Assembly: GCA_947456305.1 (NCBI GenBank)
Contig: CANGPN010000003.1
Location: forward strand, 1-64,000
Reading direction: 5' to 3'
From: Comamonadaceae bacterium
GTDB taxonomy: Bacteria; Pseudomonadota; Gammaproteobacteria; Burkholderiales; Burkholderiaceae_C
Length of the DNA: 64,000 nucleotides
Made by a program: the position numbers and the translations under genes. The notes beneath the pieces were generated by a model, which saw nothing but the letters and a program-made list of their open reading frames with translations, was not told the DNA's origin and ran no database searches. Shown in pieces: positions 27,419 to 35,911 of the stretch; positions within the stretch are counted from its first letter, which is position 1; the number at the start of each line of letters is the position of its first letter.

Positions 27419-28051
27419 GTGAATCCAATCTACCTCGCATTACTTTCGCTAGTACTTGGCTTCGCATTTGGTTACAGCGCACACAGAGTCTATTCATCAC
27501 AGAATCGTGGCGAGATGCTCGTGAGAAAAACGCTTCAGAAGCATTTTCGTTCGCCCAACTATCACCTTCTGAATCACATAACGCTGAAGCATGGTGACAG
27601 CACGACACAGATAGACCACATCTTGGTTTCTTGTTTTGGCGTGTTCGTGATTGAGACTAAAAACTACAAGGGATGGATATTTGCGAATCCCAAGCATGAG
27701 ACATGGACACAAGTTTTGTTCAAAGCAAAATTCAAGTTTCAGAACCCAATTCATCAGAACCATCGTCATGTAGTTGCAGTCAGAGAACTCTTAGACTTTT
27801 TGCCTCAAGATGCAATCAAGTCTGTTGTGGTATTCAGTGGTGATGCAGAGTTCAAAACAGACATGCCAAGTAATGTCTTCACTTTGCCCATGCTGATTGA
27901 CTACTTGAATAGTTGCACTGAAGAACTCTTGTCATTGAACAGAGTTCAGTTTTCAGTTGGTCGTATTGAAACTTCTCGCATGGAAATCAGTGGAAAGACT
28001 GATATTGAACATGTGAAAGCACTTCAGAAGCGATATGGAAGCATGGACTAG
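27419..28051 (+). CDS. NERD domain protein, membrane-anchored
   Basis: Nuclease-related domain (NERD) protein of 210 residues. An N-terminal membrane helix (about 4-20) is followed by the NERD core: TTQIDHILVSCFGVFVIETK contains the Asp and the Glu-x-Lys expected for a restriction-like nuclease fold, then NYKGWIF. The start is GTG 27419, as no ATG is suitably placed. Codon use is AT-rich. NERD proteins are often found on plasmids and islands; the role is unknown. The 3' end overlaps the convergent coiled-coil gene by four bases. Confidence 0.8.
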   Translation: MNPIYLALLSLVLGFAFGYSAHRVYSSQNRGEMLVRKTLQKHFRSPNYHLLNHITLKHGDSTTQIDHILVSCFGVFVIETKNYKGWIFANPKHETWTQVLFKAKFKFQNPIHQNHRHVVAVRELLDFLPQDAIKSVVVFSGDAEFKTDMPSNVFTLPMLIDYLNSCTEELLSLNRVQFSVGRIETSRMEISGKTDIEHVKALQKRYGSMD

Positions 28052-28404
28052 TTATTGAGTGATGAAGGATTGTTAGCGTCACGCATCTTCTCTTGTGCCT
28101 TCGCCATCGCTTGCTTAGCTTGAAGCTGTTTCTTCTGTTGCTTGATTTTGGCTTCTTGGTCAGCGAGTGACTTGACTTGAAGTTGTTGTGCTGTAAGTGT
28201 TTGAGTTCCCTCGTCTATCTCGTTCACTCGTTCGTTGAACTCTGATACATTGAACACATTTCTGTCGCCATACTTGTGCTGAAAGATTTGTCGTGCGTAG
28301 TTCAGTGACTCAGTGCGCTCTGTCGCTGTAACAGTTGCGCCATTCTTCAGCTTGACACGAGCAATGTAGGTCTTGATTGGGCTTGTGATTTCATAGAGTC
28401 TCAT
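28048..28404 (-). CDS. Hypothetical coiled-coil protein
   Basis: Unknown protein of 118 residues. It opens MRLYEITSPIKTYIARVKL and has a long polar helix at the C-terminus (about 68-110) rich in Gln, Lys and Ala that should form a coiled coil. MRLYEI-type openings occur in small proteins of large tailed phages, so a phage origin is possible. It converges with the NERD gene, sharing the last four bases. Confidence 0.6.
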   Translation of the reverse strand: MRLYEITSPIKTYIARVKLKNGATVTATERTESLNYARQIFQHKYGDRNVFNVSEFNERVNEIDEGTQTLTAQQLQVKSLADQEAKIKQQKKQLQAKQAMAKAQEKMRDANNPSSLNN

Positions 28405-28461
28405 TCATATATTTATGACCAATGAATGCCATAATTAACTCAGAACAGACTTAAGTAAGCA

Positions 28462-29064
28462 ATGAAAAAAACACTTCTATTGGCACTTTTATTTGGGTGC
28501 GCTACAAATGTTTTGGCTCAATCCAAAAGCATTGAATACTTCAATTGCAGTGGCAAGGCTGAATTTTTCAATGAAAAAAACTTAATTTCTTCAACAAATG
28601 TGGCTTATGACTTCGCAATCAACTCAACTGATTACGAGTTGTTAGCTAAAGGGGATATCGCATTTTCATTTAGTGGCGCAATTACGAAAGCTGATTGCGA
28701 GTCAAGGTTTCAAGAGTTCACAGAAATTTACCAATGCACTTACGACTCTATCGTTGCCAAGAATCCTAAAATTCTCAAAGATCCAATGGCAAAGCTCTAC
28801 ATGCTGAGAGGTGAGCAACTTGCAGTGGCTGTAACAAGGCAGCAAATGAGTAGTCTTGATGCGAAAGTTGAATGGCAAAAGCAATTTCTTGAGATGAAAA
28901 GAATGAAAGAACAAGAAGTTGGTTTGGCGCTTCAAGCTATTTCAGCAATGCCACAACCACAACCTCAGTATGTGCAGCCTCAAGTCAATATGCCTAGAGT
29001 AGGACCATCAGCGATTTGCACTAGCAACAAAATTGGCTCCACTGTCTATACAAATTGCCAATAA
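28462..29064 (+). CDS. Hypothetical secreted protein with Pro/Gln-rich tail
   Basis: Unknown exported protein of 200 residues. A signal peptide (MKKTLLLALLFGCATNVLAQ) is followed by a cysteine-containing domain (about 25-95), a helical middle (100-155), a low-complexity PQPQPQYVQPQ stretch (about 165-176) and a C-terminal Cys-containing end. Cysteines at about 29, 79, 92, 186 and 199 could form disulfides in the periplasm. It ends in a good hairpin terminator. Confidence 0.7.
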   Translation: MKKTLLLALLFGCATNVLAQSKSIEYFNCSGKAEFFNEKNLISSTNVAYDFAINSTDYELLAKGDIAFSFSGAITKADCESRFQEFTEIYQCTYDSIVAKNPKILKDPMAKLYMLRGEQLAVAVTRQQMSSLDAKVEWQKQFLEMKRMKEQEVGLALQAISAMPQPQPQYVQPQVNMPRVGPSAICTSNKIGSTVYTNCQ

Positions 29065-29087
29065 AAAAGCGTCTTGATGACGCTTTT
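29065..29087. terminator. Bidirectional terminator in the island
   Basis: AAAAGCGTC (29065-29073) pairs with GACGCTTTT (29079-29087) around the loop TTGAT, with A/T runs on both sides. It serves the secreted-protein gene on the plus strand and the DUF6641 gene on the minus strand. Confidence 0.8.
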
Positions 29088-29089
29088 AT

Positions 29090-29533
29090 TTATTTTCCAA
29101 ATCTAGCTCGTACGCCCTCGCTTGCAATTTCAATCTGAGTGTCTAGCTCGCCTCCAAGAACAGCTTGGTCTAGCTTCTCTAAGACTTGAATCAATTCATC
29201 AGCGTTAGACACTTCAACGGAGTTCTTGTCACCCTTTGCTGTGAGAGGAACGACTTTAGAGCCATAGCGCACTTGAACAAAGACTTTGTTGTTCTGAGTG
29301 AACCAAATTGGTTTGACTCGTTTTGACACTTCTACAGTCTGACGAATCCCATCTGAATCAGTGACAGTACGCAAGCGCTTCGCAACATAGTTCTCACCAT
29401 TTTTCATAGAAATGGCTAAGGCGACTTGCTCTTTCAGCTTATTGCTCAATTTTTGGCGACGAAACTCAATTGGGTTAGACAGTTGTTGACGCTTTGCAGA
29501 AGTCAACTTCAAAGAAGACAAGATTGAAGACAT
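29090..29533 (-). CDS. DUF6641 family protein
   Basis: A 147-residue cytoplasmic protein of unknown function. The pattern is that of DUF6641: a basic N-terminus (SSLKLTSAKRQQLSNPIEFR), the KRLRTVTDSDGIRQTVEVSK block, the WFTQNNKVFVQVRYGSKVV strands and a helical end (ELDTQIEIASEGVRARF). Such genes are scattered among proteobacterial islands and prophages, often beside replication-type genes, as here. It diverges from the Rep-like fusion gene across 126 AT-rich bases. Confidence 0.75.
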   Translation of the reverse strand: MSSILSSLKLTSAKRQQLSNPIEFRRQKLSNKLKEQVALAISMKNGENYVAKRLRTVTDSDGIRQTVEVSKRVKPIWFTQNNKVFVQVRYGSKVVPLTAKGDKNSVEVSNADELIQVLEKLDQAVLGGELDTQIEIASEGVRARFGK

Positions 29534-29659
29534 AAATCACTCCATTTGTTGTTTAGAACAGAGTGAATTTTTCGCCCTTCAGCCATTTATTCCTAGCCTC
29601 AAACGACACCATTCCATACATTAATTTATTGTTTTAATTGGTTAGGCATAAATAGATTT

Positions 29660-30241
29660 ATGACTCTCTTTGAAATACGACAAATCATTCAGAAATCAGA
29701 GCTTAATCGTCCAAACTGTAGAACTGAGACGAGGCAGTTCTTAAGTACCCTCGCAAGTGACTACTCAGTCGCTTTGACGCTTACGCTCAATCAAAAATGG
29801 TTTGATAAATGTGGATTGATGAGGGTTGAGCACTACTTGAAAAAAGAAGATACCAGCATGGGCACGGTGTCTTCATCGTTCATGCCAACTTACGAGCCCC
29901 AAGCCTATGCAGGTGCAATTCACACGGCCACTATCACTGAGCCGTATGCCAAGCATTCTTACCGTGAATTAGGCGGGTTTGACTACAGCAAGGCCAAAAT
30001 TTCTCAATTTTTCATTCACCATAAAAATGATCCTTGTCCGCTAACTACTTATTCAGCAGCTAAATCGATTTCACAGAAATTTAATTTGCCATTGGTTTCT
30101 GTGACTGGCGGATCTGATTTTGAAGGCCCTGCATGCAAAGCAATGACTGAGCACGGGTTCAGAGGAAAAGAAAAAGAAGTGATGAAAGCCATTGCTGAAA
30201 TTATCAGAACCGGCGCCCCTGTTCAACTTGAAATCAATTGA
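29660..30241 (+). pseudogene. Fusion ORF: Rep-like 5' stump joined to alpha/beta hydrolase 3' end
   Basis: The reading frame is open for 193 residues, but its two halves do not belong together. Residues 1-50 (TRQFLSTLASDYSVALTLTL) look like the start of plasmid/phage-type replication proteins found in Burkholderiales islands. From about residue 66 (MGTVSSSF) to the end it looks like the C-terminal third of an alpha/beta hydrolase: FFIHHKNDPCPLTTY with the acid residue, then VSVTGG and the late histidine in EHGF. The nucleophile region is missing, so hydrolase activity is unlikely. Codon use also changes at the join. I read this as an accidental in-frame fusion at the island border. Confidence 0.6.
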
Positions 30242-30384
30242 CAATTGCCAAACGTATCTGTGAATCACAGATTGTTTGAACTGAGTTAACTTAGATTTTT
30301 TAAAAGCTCACATCTATCTGCAGGCAATTTGTTACCGCATAAATTCATAAACTCTCAGGTTCTTACATTGATCTGGGTTAGCGC

Positions 30385-31251
30385 ATGAACAAATTCTTTG
30401 CATTTCTTGTTTTATTTATAGCCGGGTGTGGCGGTTCTTCTGACAACCCGTCAAACACTACTCCAGTTATTGAGGTTGCTGTCAGCCAAACCAATTACCA
30501 GGCTGCCAACCGGCAACTCACTTTGACAGCGACAGCCAACTCCGCCACAGCCTATTGTTTCAAGACTGGTAGCCAAGCGCCTTTGGCCTCCGACTCTTGT
30601 TTTCAGGCCTCCAACGAAAAAGTCATTGAATTGACGGGCAGTCTGTCGGCCTATCACCTTTGGGTCAAAAATGCCTCGGGCACGGTCAGCGCCACTTCCC
30701 AAACCGGGCCGTGTTCGGCTCAAGGATTTGCTGCATCTGACAAAAGTCAGTTGCCAACAGTGTGTATCAGCACCAATCTCGGCGAGATGGTGTTGGAGCT
30801 GGAAGCCAATAAAGCGCCTGTCACTGTTACCAATTTTCTAAAATATGTGAATGCAGGTTTTTACAGTGGCATCGTGTTTCACAGACTGGGTACAAACTTC
30901 ATACAAGGCGGAGGCAACCGCGTGGTTAACGGACAATTGAAACAAAAAGATCCTTTGTATGACCTAATCGTGCTTGAAAAGCCCAGTAGCACCAGTGTTT
31001 ACAACACAATTTATTCAATATCTATGGCTAGAACCTCAGTCGAAAACTCCGCCACCTCCGGTTTTTTCATCAACCTGGACAACAACACCGGATGGAACAG
31101 CGATGCCAACCCGTATGCAGCATTCGGTCGCTTGATATCAGGCTTTTCTGTCGCTTTGGCTATTTCCAAATTGACTGGTACCACGGGGTCAGATGGCACA
31201 GTCACACCCGATCAACCGGCGGTGGTGTTGTGGGCTGTACAACTCAAATAG
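30385..31251 (+). CDS. Cyclophilin-type peptidyl-prolyl isomerase lipoprotein
   Basis: Envelope-attached prolyl isomerase of 288 residues. The signal peptide ends in a lipobox (LFIAGC, Cys15). Residues 30-118 form an Ig-like or beta-sandwich domain with paired cysteines. Residues 128-288 are the cyclophilin domain: ISTNLGEMVLELEANKAPVT, the catalytic arginine in FHRLGTNFIQGGG, and GFFINLDNN. The Gln usually seen before FFI is Gly here. It probably helps fold periplasmic proteins. The N-terminal domain is unusual for bacterial cyclophilins. Confidence 0.85.
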   Translation: MNKFFAFLVLFIAGCGGSSDNPSNTTPVIEVAVSQTNYQAANRQLTLTATANSATAYCFKTGSQAPLASDSCFQASNEKVIELTGSLSAYHLWVKNASGTVSATSQTGPCSAQGFAASDKSQLPTVCISTNLGEMVLELEANKAPVTVTNFLKYVNAGFYSGIVFHRLGTNFIQGGGNRVVNGQLKQKDPLYDLIVLEKPSSTSVYNTIYSISMARTSVENSATSGFFINLDNNTGWNSDANPYAAFGRLISGFSVALAISKLTGTTGSDGTVTPDQPAVVLWAVQLK

Positions 31252-31345
31252 ATTCGGTTCAAAAATCTACCGATGCAGGAGCGGTAAAGTAAATAGGCCG
31301 TGTCTTCAAACATCTCCATCTGCACAAGCGGTCAAAGGACTATTC

Positions 31346-31918
31346 ATGAAAGATTACGCCAGCACACCTGAGAATCTGCCTGTGCCACAAGACGACGGAG
31401 CGGCCAATCATTTGCATGGCAGCCATTTGCCTGCTGTGGCATTGACTTCAACACAAGGCGGCAGGGTGGATATGTCAGCACTCAACGGGTATGCAGTGAT
31501 TTACTGTTACCCGATGACGGGTGTGCCAGGTGTGGCTCTGCCGGAAGGATGGGACCAGATTCCCGGTGCACGTGGATGTACCCCTCAAAATTTGGCCTAC
31601 CGCGATCACTACGAACAACTGCATGAAATTGGCATACAGGTGTTCGGCCTGAGCACCCAAGCCACCGCCTATCAACAAGAAATGGCAGAACGCCTGCATT
31701 TGCCATTTGCTGTGCTCAGCGATGCAGACATGGCGTTCACCAACGCCATGCGTCTACCGACATTTCAAGCAGCTGGCATGCAATTGATCAAACGACTGAC
31801 CTTGATTACCAAAGACGCACAGGTGGTGGCCGTCAAATACCCCATATTCCCTAGCAACAGCGACGCAGAATGGGCCCTCAATTGGCTTGAAGGTGCTGTT
31901 CAATCTCCACCAAATTAA
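31346..31918 (+). CDS. Peroxiredoxin, AhpC/TSA family
   Basis: Thiol peroxidase of 190 residues reducing H2O2 or organic peroxides in the cytoplasm. The thioredoxin-like core is YAVIYCYPMTGVPG, an insert (LPEGWDQ), then IPGARGCTPQNLAYRDHY with the peroxidatic cysteine, and FGLSTQ. It belongs to a Prx subgroup with the extra PEGWD segment. ATG 31346 fits the family start; the frame is open upstream. Its last 41 bases overlap the convergent nuclease gene. Confidence 0.85.
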   Translation: MKDYASTPENLPVPQDDGAANHLHGSHLPAVALTSTQGGRVDMSALNGYAVIYCYPMTGVPGVALPEGWDQIPGARGCTPQNLAYRDHYEQLHEIGIQVFGLSTQATAYQQEMAERLHLPFAVLSDADMAFTNAMRLPTFQAAGMQLIKRLTLITKDAQVVAVKYPIFPSNSDAEWALNWLEGAVQSPPN

Positions 31919-32696
31919 GCAACAAGGGTTTCAATACGATGTGGTAAGTGTCCAAATCAAACTTTAAAGGACTTGCATCAAATACGCCGGGCGAGCGTTG
32001 TCGGTTGCAACTCGTTCCTTGGTAAGACCAATTGAGGATGCGGTGTTTTTGCACCCAATCACCTCTGCGCTCAACCATGTTCACCGCGCCATCAAACGGC
32101 CATGTGTGCACTTGAAGTTCTTGCAATGCCTCACGCAGTCTGTCGTCATGCACGGCTCTCGACTCCTGCCCAACACATGCACCGGCGCATTGTTTGATTT
32201 GCCAGCCAAAGCAACCGCGCGCTGTCGCTTTCTCCAACCCCATGCATTGCAAACATAAGCGGTGCTGATGCGCCACAGTGATGAGTTTTTGTTTGGCGGC
32301 GTGCATCGATGAAAACAAACCATACAAACCCGGCGTGATGCCGTGTTGAACTTGTCTGCCGTCGACCAGCGCCGGTCTCAAACCTTCGGGCTGTTGAATG
32401 AGTTGCACACTGCACAGTGTTTTCAAGCGGCGCAAGCGCTGGTTAAACAGCGGATTTTGTGTTTTGATCAGGTGCGACTCCAGCAGCAGGGCACCGATTT
32501 CACCGGCTGTCTCGGTGCAAGTGATGTGCCGGGTTTGGGCCAGCATGCGTGCTTCATCCGGATTGCGCAGATGCGACATCACGCGCGCGCGTATGTCCAC
32601 ACTTTTACCTATGTACAAAGGCAGGCTGCCATCGCCATGAAAAATATAAACACCAGGCGCATGCGGTAACTGGCTGACGCATTCGGATAAGGGCAT
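31878..32696 (-). CDS. GIY-YIG nuclease, Cho/UvrC-like
   Basis: Excinuclease Cho-type protein. The N-terminal GIY-YIG domain (PGVYIFHGDGSLPLYIGKS, then DIRARVMSHL) makes the 3' incision in UvrAB-dependent nucleotide excision repair. The region with CLQCMGLEKATARGCFGWQIKQC is the conserved cysteine part of Cho-like proteins. There is no UvrC C-terminal endonuclease or HhH domain, so this is Cho-like, not UvrC. ATG 32696 is taken as start; a TTG at 32720 gives eight more residues. Confidence 0.82.
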   Translation of the reverse strand: MPLSECVSQLPHAPGVYIFHGDGSLPLYIGKSVDIRARVMSHLRNPDEARMLAQTRHITCTETAGEIGALLLESHLIKTQNPLFNQRLRRLKTLCSVQLIQQPEGLRPALVDGRQVQHGITPGLYGLFSSMHAAKQKLITVAHQHRLCLQCMGLEKATARGCFGWQIKQCAGACVGQESRAVHDDRLREALQELQVHTWPFDGAVNMVERRGDWVQKHRILNWSYQGTSCNRQRSPGVFDASPLKFDLDTYHIVLKPLLLNLVEIEQHLQAN

Positions 32697-32745
32697 GCGG
32701 GGGTTATATCGCTTTGCCAAGCCGTGTCTATAATTTCAGCATTTG

Positions 32746-33843
32746 ATGAGCTACTTGAAATACATTCGCCACGACCTGCAAGACATGCAGGCTTATACCG
32801 TGCAAGATGCCGTCGGCATGGTCAAGCTGGACGCGATGGAGAACCCGCATCGTTTATCCCCTGAATTACAAGCATTGCTCGGGCAGCGTCTAGGCGCAGT
32901 GGCTGTGAACCGTTATCCCGGCAGCCGTATTGAAGATTTGAAACACGCCATCGCACAACACACCGGTTTGCCTGAGGGCTACAGCTTGATGTTGGGCAAC
33001 GGTTCGGACGAATTGATTTCACTGCTGTCCATGGCTTGTCAAATGCCCGGCGCGAGCGTGCTGGCCCCTGAACCCGGCTTTGTCATGTACGCCATGAGTG
33101 CCAAGCTCCAAGGTTTGAAATACCTGTCCGTTTCTTTGCGCGATGACTTCGAGTTAGACGAACCCGCCATGTCGGCGGCAATTGCACAACATCAACCGGC
33201 CATTGTTTACTTGGCCTATCCCAACAACCCGACCGCCAATTTGTGGGACGCGAATGTCATGCGCCGACTGATTGCCCAAGTGTCAGCTTATGGCGGTTGG
33301 GTGGTGTTGGATGAGGCCTATCAACCGTTTTCTTCAGACACTTGGTTGACTGAAATCAACCGCGACCCGCAAGCCAACGCACAAGTCCTGTTGATGCGCA
33401 CCCTCTCCAAATTTGGTCTGGCCGGTGTGCGCATTGGTTACATGCTGGCACGTCACGAAGTGATTCAGCAGTTGGACAAAATCCGCCCGCCCTACAACAT
33501 CAGTGTGTTGAACGCCGAATGCGCGTTGTTCGCGCTGGAGCACGCCCATGTGTTTGAGCAGCAAGCAGCAGACATTTGCAAACAGCGCGACCGCTTGGCA
33601 GACCAATTCAAGGCAATTCCCGGTGTTACCGTTTACCCCAGTCAGGCCAACATGATGTTGCTGCGCCTGCAAGGTGACGACGAGGCGGCGACCCGTGTAT
33701 TCAACGCCCTCAAGGCGAAAAAAATCCTGGTGAAGAACGTTTCTAAAATGCACCCTGTATTGCACCATTGCCTGCGCGTCACGGTGGGCACCTCGACAGA
33801 AAACGACCAGCTGCTCGCTGCGCTGAAAGAAGTGCTGGCCTGA
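32746..33843 (+). CDS. hisC: Histidinol-phosphate aminotransferase
   Basis: PLP enzyme that converts imidazole-acetol phosphate plus glutamate to histidinol phosphate. The 365-residue class II-like aminotransferase has the YPNNPTAN motif, the VLDEAYQPF aspartate, and the Schiff-base lysine in TLSKFGLAGVRIGYM. It begins the his cluster here; hisG and hisD, its usual upstream neighbours in Burkholderiales, are not adjacent. Confidence 0.95.
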   Translation: MSYLKYIRHDLQDMQAYTVQDAVGMVKLDAMENPHRLSPELQALLGQRLGAVAVNRYPGSRIEDLKHAIAQHTGLPEGYSLMLGNGSDELISLLSMACQMPGASVLAPEPGFVMYAMSAKLQGLKYLSVSLRDDFELDEPAMSAAIAQHQPAIVYLAYPNNPTANLWDANVMRRLIAQVSAYGGWVVLDEAYQPFSSDTWLTEINRDPQANAQVLLMRTLSKFGLAGVRIGYMLARHEVIQQLDKIRPPYNISVLNAECALFALEHAHVFEQQAADICKQRDRLADQFKAIPGVTVYPSQANMMLLRLQGDDEAATRVFNALKAKKILVKNVSKMHPVLHHCLRVTVGTSTENDQLLAALKEVLA

Positions 33844-33874
33844 CGGGCCGGTTTTCAACAGATAACACTTACCT

Positions 33875-34468
33875 ATGACACAACGCATCGCCGAAGTTCA
33901 CCGCGACACCAAAGAAACCCAAATCCAAGTGCGGGTCAATCTGGACGGTACGGGCCAGTCCGATTTGTCTACCGGCATCGGTTTTTTTGACCATATGCTC
34001 GACCAAATTGCGCGACACGGCCTCATCGATTTGTCCATCAAAGCCACAGGCGATTTACATATCGACGGTCACCATACCGTGGAAGACGTGGGCATTACCT
34101 TGGGCCAAGCAGTGGCGCAAGCTGTCGGCGACAAAAAAGGCATTCGCCGTTATGGCCATGCGTATGTGCCGTTGGACGAAGCACTCAGCCGCGTGGTGGT
34201 CGATTTCTCCGGTCGCCCCGGTTTGGAAATGCATGTGCCATTCAAGAGCGGCATGATCGGCCACTTCGATTCACAGCTGGCCTTTGAGTTTTTCCAAGGC
34301 TTTGTCAACCACGCTTTTGTGACTTTGCATATTGACAACCTGCGCGGCGAAAACGCCCACCACCAAGCAGAAACTGTGTTCAAAGCATTCGGTCGTGCGC
34401 TGCGCGCAGCCACCGAACTCGACCCGCGTTCAGCCGGTGTGATTCCATCTACCAAAGGCTCGCTCTAA
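33875..34468 (+). CDS. hisB: Imidazoleglycerol-phosphate dehydratase
   Basis: Mn-dependent dehydratase of the histidine pathway (197 residues, monofunctional, without the phosphatase domain of enteric HisB). Metal-binding histidine clusters are [11 protein letters not shown] near residue 65 and [19 protein letters not shown] near 164. It lies 31 bases after hisC and 12 before hisH. Confidence 0.97.
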   Translation: MTQRIAEVHRDTKETQIQVRVNLDGTGQSDLSTGIGFFDHMLDQIARHGLIDLSIKATGDLHIDGHHTVEDVGITLGQAVAQAVGDKKGIRRYGHAYVPLDEALSRVVVDFSGRPGLEMHVPFKSGMIGHFDSQLAFEFFQGFVNHAFVTLHIDNLRGENAHHQAETVFKAFGRALRAATELDPRSAGVIPSTKGSL

Positions 34469-34480
34469 GCTTTTATTCCT

Positions 34481-35134
34481 ATGGCAAGCGTCGCGGTCAT
34501 CGATTACGGCATGGGCAATTTGCGCTCGGTGGCGCAAGCCGTCATCGCAGCGGCCCACGGCAGCGGCGTCGAGGTCATCATCACCGCCGACCCGGCGCAA
34601 GTGCGCAAAGCCGATCGAGTGGTGTTGCCGGGGCAGGGCGCCATGCGCGATTGCATGCGCGAATTGCATGACAGTGGTTTGATGCCCGAAGTGCTGCACG
34701 CCGCAGCCCACAAACCCTTGTTTGGCGTGTGCGTTGGCATGCAAATGTTGTTGGACCACAGTGCCGAAGGTGCCGCAGGCGGTACGGCGTGTTTAGGCTT
34801 GATTCCTGGCGAAGTGGTGAAATTCGATCTGGCCGGGCAACTACAGCCCGATGGCAGCCGCTACAAAGTCCCGCAGATGGGCTGGAACCGGGTGCGCCAA
34901 ACCCGGCCCCACCCGGTCTGGTCCGGGGTGCCGGATAACAGTTATTTCTACTTTGTTCACAGTTTTTACGCCCGGCCGTTAGATGTGCGCCACACCGCTG
35001 GGGAAACCGATTACGGCCAGCCCTTTACCTCGGCAGTTTCAAGGGATAATATTTTCGCAACCCAGTTTCACCCTGAAAAAAGCGCTGATATGGGCCTGAT
35101 GCTTTACCGCAATTTTTTGTCCTGGTCTCCTTGA
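34481..35134 (+). CDS. hisH: Imidazole glycerol phosphate synthase, glutaminase subunit
   Basis: Class I glutamine amidotransferase that supplies ammonia to HisF. The 217-residue protein has the nucleophile cysteine in [14 protein letters not shown], the YFVHSFYA segment and the catalytic His-x-Glu in TQFHPEKS. Its partner hisF lies two genes downstream. Confidence 0.97.
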   Translation: MASVAVIDYGMGNLRSVAQAVIAAAHGSGVEVIITADPAQVRKADRVVLPGQGAMRDCMRELHDSGLMPEVLHAAAHKPLFGVCVGMQMLLDHSAEGAAGGTACLGLIPGEVVKFDLAGQLQPDGSRYKVPQMGWNRVRQTRPHPVWSGVPDNSYFYFVHSFYARPLDVRHTAGETDYGQPFTSAVSRDNIFATQFHPEKSADMGLMLYRNFLSWSP

Positions 35135-35169
35135 TGACCGTTGTCTTTTGACTGTTACAACAACCACTT

Positions 35170-35910
35170 ATGTTGCTCATTCCCGCGATTGACCTGAAAG
35201 ACGGTCATTGTGTGCGCCTGATTCAAGGCGACATGGCCCAGTCCACCATCTTCAGCGAAGACCCGGCCGACATGGCACTGCAATGGGTGAACAAAGGCGC
35301 ACGGCGCTTGCACCTGGTGGATTTGAACGGCGCGTTTGCGGGTAAGCCGCAAAACTACAGCGCCATTCGCAGCATCTTGAAAGCCGTGGGTGACGACATA
35401 CCGGTGCAACTCGGCGGCGGCATTCGCGACCTGGACACGATTGAAAAATACATAGACGGCGGCATACGCTACATCATCATCGGCACGGCTGCAGTGAAGA
35501 ACCCCGGCTTTTTGAAAGACGCTTGCAGCGCATTCGGCGGCCACATCATCGTCGGGCTGGATGCCAAGGACGGCAAAGTTGCTACCGACGGTTGGAGCAA
35601 ACTCACCGGCCATGAAGTCGTGGACCTTGCCAAAAAATTTGAAGACTACGGAGTCGAGTCCATCATTTACACCGACATTGGCCGCGACGGCATGTTGAGC
35701 GGCATCAACATCGAAGCCACGGTCAAACTGGCGCAGGCTTTGTCTATTCCCGTCATTGCTTCAGGCGGCTTGTCCAATATTCAGGACATCGAAAAGCTGT
35801 GCGAAGTGGAAGATGAAGGCATTGAAGGTGTGATTTGCGGGCGCGCTATTTACAGCGGCGACCTCGACTTTGAAAAGGCCCAAGAGCGGGCCGACGAACT
35901 CAACGGCTGA
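35170..35910 (+). CDS. hisA: ProFAR isomerase
   Basis: TIM-barrel isomerase (246 residues) acting on 5'-ProFAR. Catalytic Asp in [14 protein letters not shown] and the second Asp in [10 protein letters not shown]; phosphate-binding glycines in LGGGIRD and ASGGLSN. The stop is separated from the hisF ATG by one base. Confidence 0.97.
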   Translation: MLLIPAIDLKDGHCVRLIQGDMAQSTIFSEDPADMALQWVNKGARRLHLVDLNGAFAGKPQNYSAIRSILKAVGDDIPVQLGGGIRDLDTIEKYIDGGIRYIIIGTAAVKNPGFLKDACSAFGGHIIVGLDAKDGKVATDGWSKLTGHEVVDLAKKFEDYGVESIIYTDIGRDGMLSGINIEATVKLAQALSIPVIASGGLSNIQDIEKLCEVEDEGIEGVICGRAIYSGDLDFEKAQERADELNG

Positions 35911-35911
35911 C

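Larger units (their letters stand above)
27060..29840. mobile_element. glmS-adjacent accessory island (putative, borders inferred)
   Basis: From the base after the glmS stop to inside the gene at 29660-30241, the sequence is visibly AT-richer and codon use differs from its neighbours (AAA, AAT, TTT and TCA preferred). Content: a small recombinase-hinge-like protein, a NERD protein, two unknown proteins, a DUF6641 protein and the 5' end of a Rep-like gene. No integrase, transposase or tns gene is visible and I found no clear flanking direct repeat. The right border is inferred from the change in homology and composition at about 29835-29860. Confidence 0.5.

Noticed and set aside
27060-29840. 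Intact Tn7-type transposon after glmS
   Set aside because: The location fits, but no tnsA-E-like gene, no Tn7-like end repeats and no target duplication could be seen.
27060-30241. Prophage
   Set aside because: DUF6641 and an MRLYEI-type protein occur in phages, but there is no integrase, terminase, capsid, tail or lysis gene.
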